Source: Actinomadura graeca
Lineage (GTDB): Bacteria > Actinomycetota > Actinomycetes > Streptosporangiales > Streptosporangiaceae
Reading direction: 5' to 3'
NCBI RefSeq assembly: GCF_019175365.1
Contig: NZ_CP059572.1
Location: forward strand, 2,976,001-3,040,000
Length of the DNA: 64,000 nt
The notes beneath the pieces were generated by a model. That model was not told the origin of the DNA. It worked only from the letters and a program-made list of their open reading frames with translations, and did not search any database. Positions within the stretch are counted from its first letter, which is position 1. Each line of letters starts with the position of its first letter. Below are positions 63,242 through 64,000 of the stretch, in pieces. The position numbers and the translations under genes are program-made.

Positions 63242-64000
63242 TCAGGTGAGGCCGAGGGCGGACGCCGCGGTGTGCGCGTCCACCTTCACGACCGTGGGGG
63301 CGGGCGCCCCGGAGATCGCCCAGTCGGGGTCCTTGAGCCCGTTGCCGGTCACCGTGCAGACGACCTTGGTACCGGGCTCCACGACGCCCTGCTCGGCCGC
63401 CTGGAGGAGCCCCGCCACGCTCGCCGCCGAGGCGGGCTCCACGAACACGCCCTCCTCCCGGGCGAGCAGCCGGTACGCGGACAGGATCTGCCGGTCGGTG
63501 ACCGAGTCGATCGCCCCGCCCGACTCGTCCCGCGCGGCGATCGCCAGGTCCCACGACGCGGGGTTGCCGATCCGGATGGCGGTGGCGATGGTCTGCGGCT
63601 TCAGGACGGGCTCGCCCTTCACGAACGGCGCGGCCCCGCTGGCCTGGAAGCCCAGCATGCGCGGCGTCCTGGACGCCAGCCTGTCGGCGGCGTACTCCTT
63701 GTAGCCCATCCAGTAGGCGGAGATGTTGCCCGCGTTCCCCACCGGCAGGCAGTGGACGTCGGGCGCGTCGCCCAGCGCGTCCACGATCTCGAACGCGGCG
63801 GTCTTCTGGCCCTGGAGCCGGTACTTGTTGACCGAGTTGACCAGGGCGACGGGATAGTCGACCGACAGCTTCTGGGCGAGTTCCAGGCAGTCGTCGAAGT
63901 TGCCGTCGACCTGGAGCAGCCGCGCCCCGTGCACCAGCGCCTGCGCCAGCTTGCCCATCGCGATCTTGCCGTTGGGGACGAGCACCGCGCAGGTCATCCC
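63242..64000 (-). CDS. thrC: Threonine synthase, C-terminal part (cut by window edge)
   Basis: At least 252 codons; the gene continues past 64000, so the N-terminus with the PLP-Lys is missing. PLP enzyme turning O-phosphohomoserine into threonine. Visible: [51 protein letters not shown], the phosphate loop [35 protein letters not shown] and [15 protein letters not shown]. Class II-type short enzyme as in actinobacteria. The apparent ATG at 63997 is internal. Confidence 0.95.
   Translation of the reverse strand, partial: GMTCAVLVPNGKIAMGKLAQALVHGARLLQVDGNFDDCLELAQKLSVDYPVALVNSVNKYRLQGQKTAAFEIVDALGDAPDVHCLPVGNAGNISAYWMGYKEYAADRLASRTPRMLGFQASGAAPFVKGEPVLKPQTIATAIRIGNPASWDLAIAARDESGGAIDSVTDRQILSAYRLLAREEGVFVEPASAASVAGLLQAAEQGVVEPGTKVVCTVTGNGLKDPDWAISGAPAPTVVKVDAHTAASALGLT

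Overview
The window is very GC-rich chromosomal DNA from an actinomycete, with dense genes, many GTG starts and strong third-position GC bias. Markers that point there include the mismatch endonuclease NucS, a FilP/Scy-type coiled-coil protein, DUF3039, DUF2550, DUF3817 and a long-form ATP synthase delta subunit. The order thrC-thrB-rho, rpmE-prfA-prmC-sua5, the atp operon, filP, mce and thiolase follows, from memory, the Streptomyces coelicolor core block around SCO5354-SCO5399. The genus is probably a relative of Actinomadura or Streptosporangium, but that is inference. I see no tRNA, rRNA, CRISPR array, prophage or transposase.

Left part (1-30 kb), core and metabolic genes: DUF3039 and YqgE; a sortase-type surface protein; NAD malic enzyme; a cytidylate-kinase-like protein; a thioredoxin/TPR co-chaperone; an ABC pair whose ATPase has lost most catalytic motifs; thiolase, methylmalonyl-CoA epimerase and a two-part 3-hydroxyacyl-CoA dehydrogenase (acyl-CoA metabolism); FilP-like cytoskeletal protein; AI-2E permease; two alpha/beta hydrolases; NucS; an M50 protease; TetR with a divergent NmrA-like gene; aldehyde dehydrogenase; GMC oxidoreductase; cobalamin adenosyltransferase; a lipoprotein and a secreted M28 peptidase. 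Two tiny paralogous peptide genes (18733-18966 and 24671-24781) share a conserved upstream block.

Middle (30-40 kb, minus strand): the complete F1Fo ATP synthase operon (two small membrane proteins, then a, c, b, delta, alpha, gamma, beta, epsilon, DUF2550), preceded by a WecA/TagO-type sugar-phosphate transferase.

40-53.4 kb: a signalling and secretion block between the wecA-like gene and sua5. It holds a DUF2207 protein, two paralogous double-module histidine kinases (one with a response regulator), an ECF sigma factor overlapping a membrane beta-propeller gene, three small secreted proteins, a BTAD regulator, and an ABC exporter whose permease is frameshifted.

Right part (53.4-64 kb, minus strand): sua5, prmC, prfA, rpmE, a NarL-type two-component system, rho, thrB and partial thrC. 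Between the kinase and rho lies a 43-bp tandem repeat array running into a structured element that also occurs just after nucS. The two copies keep a hairpin through compensatory base changes, the most unusual non-coding signal here. A second cross-window signal is a set of genes with a TANNNT-like hexamer exactly 6 nt before the start codon, as expected for leaderless mRNAs.
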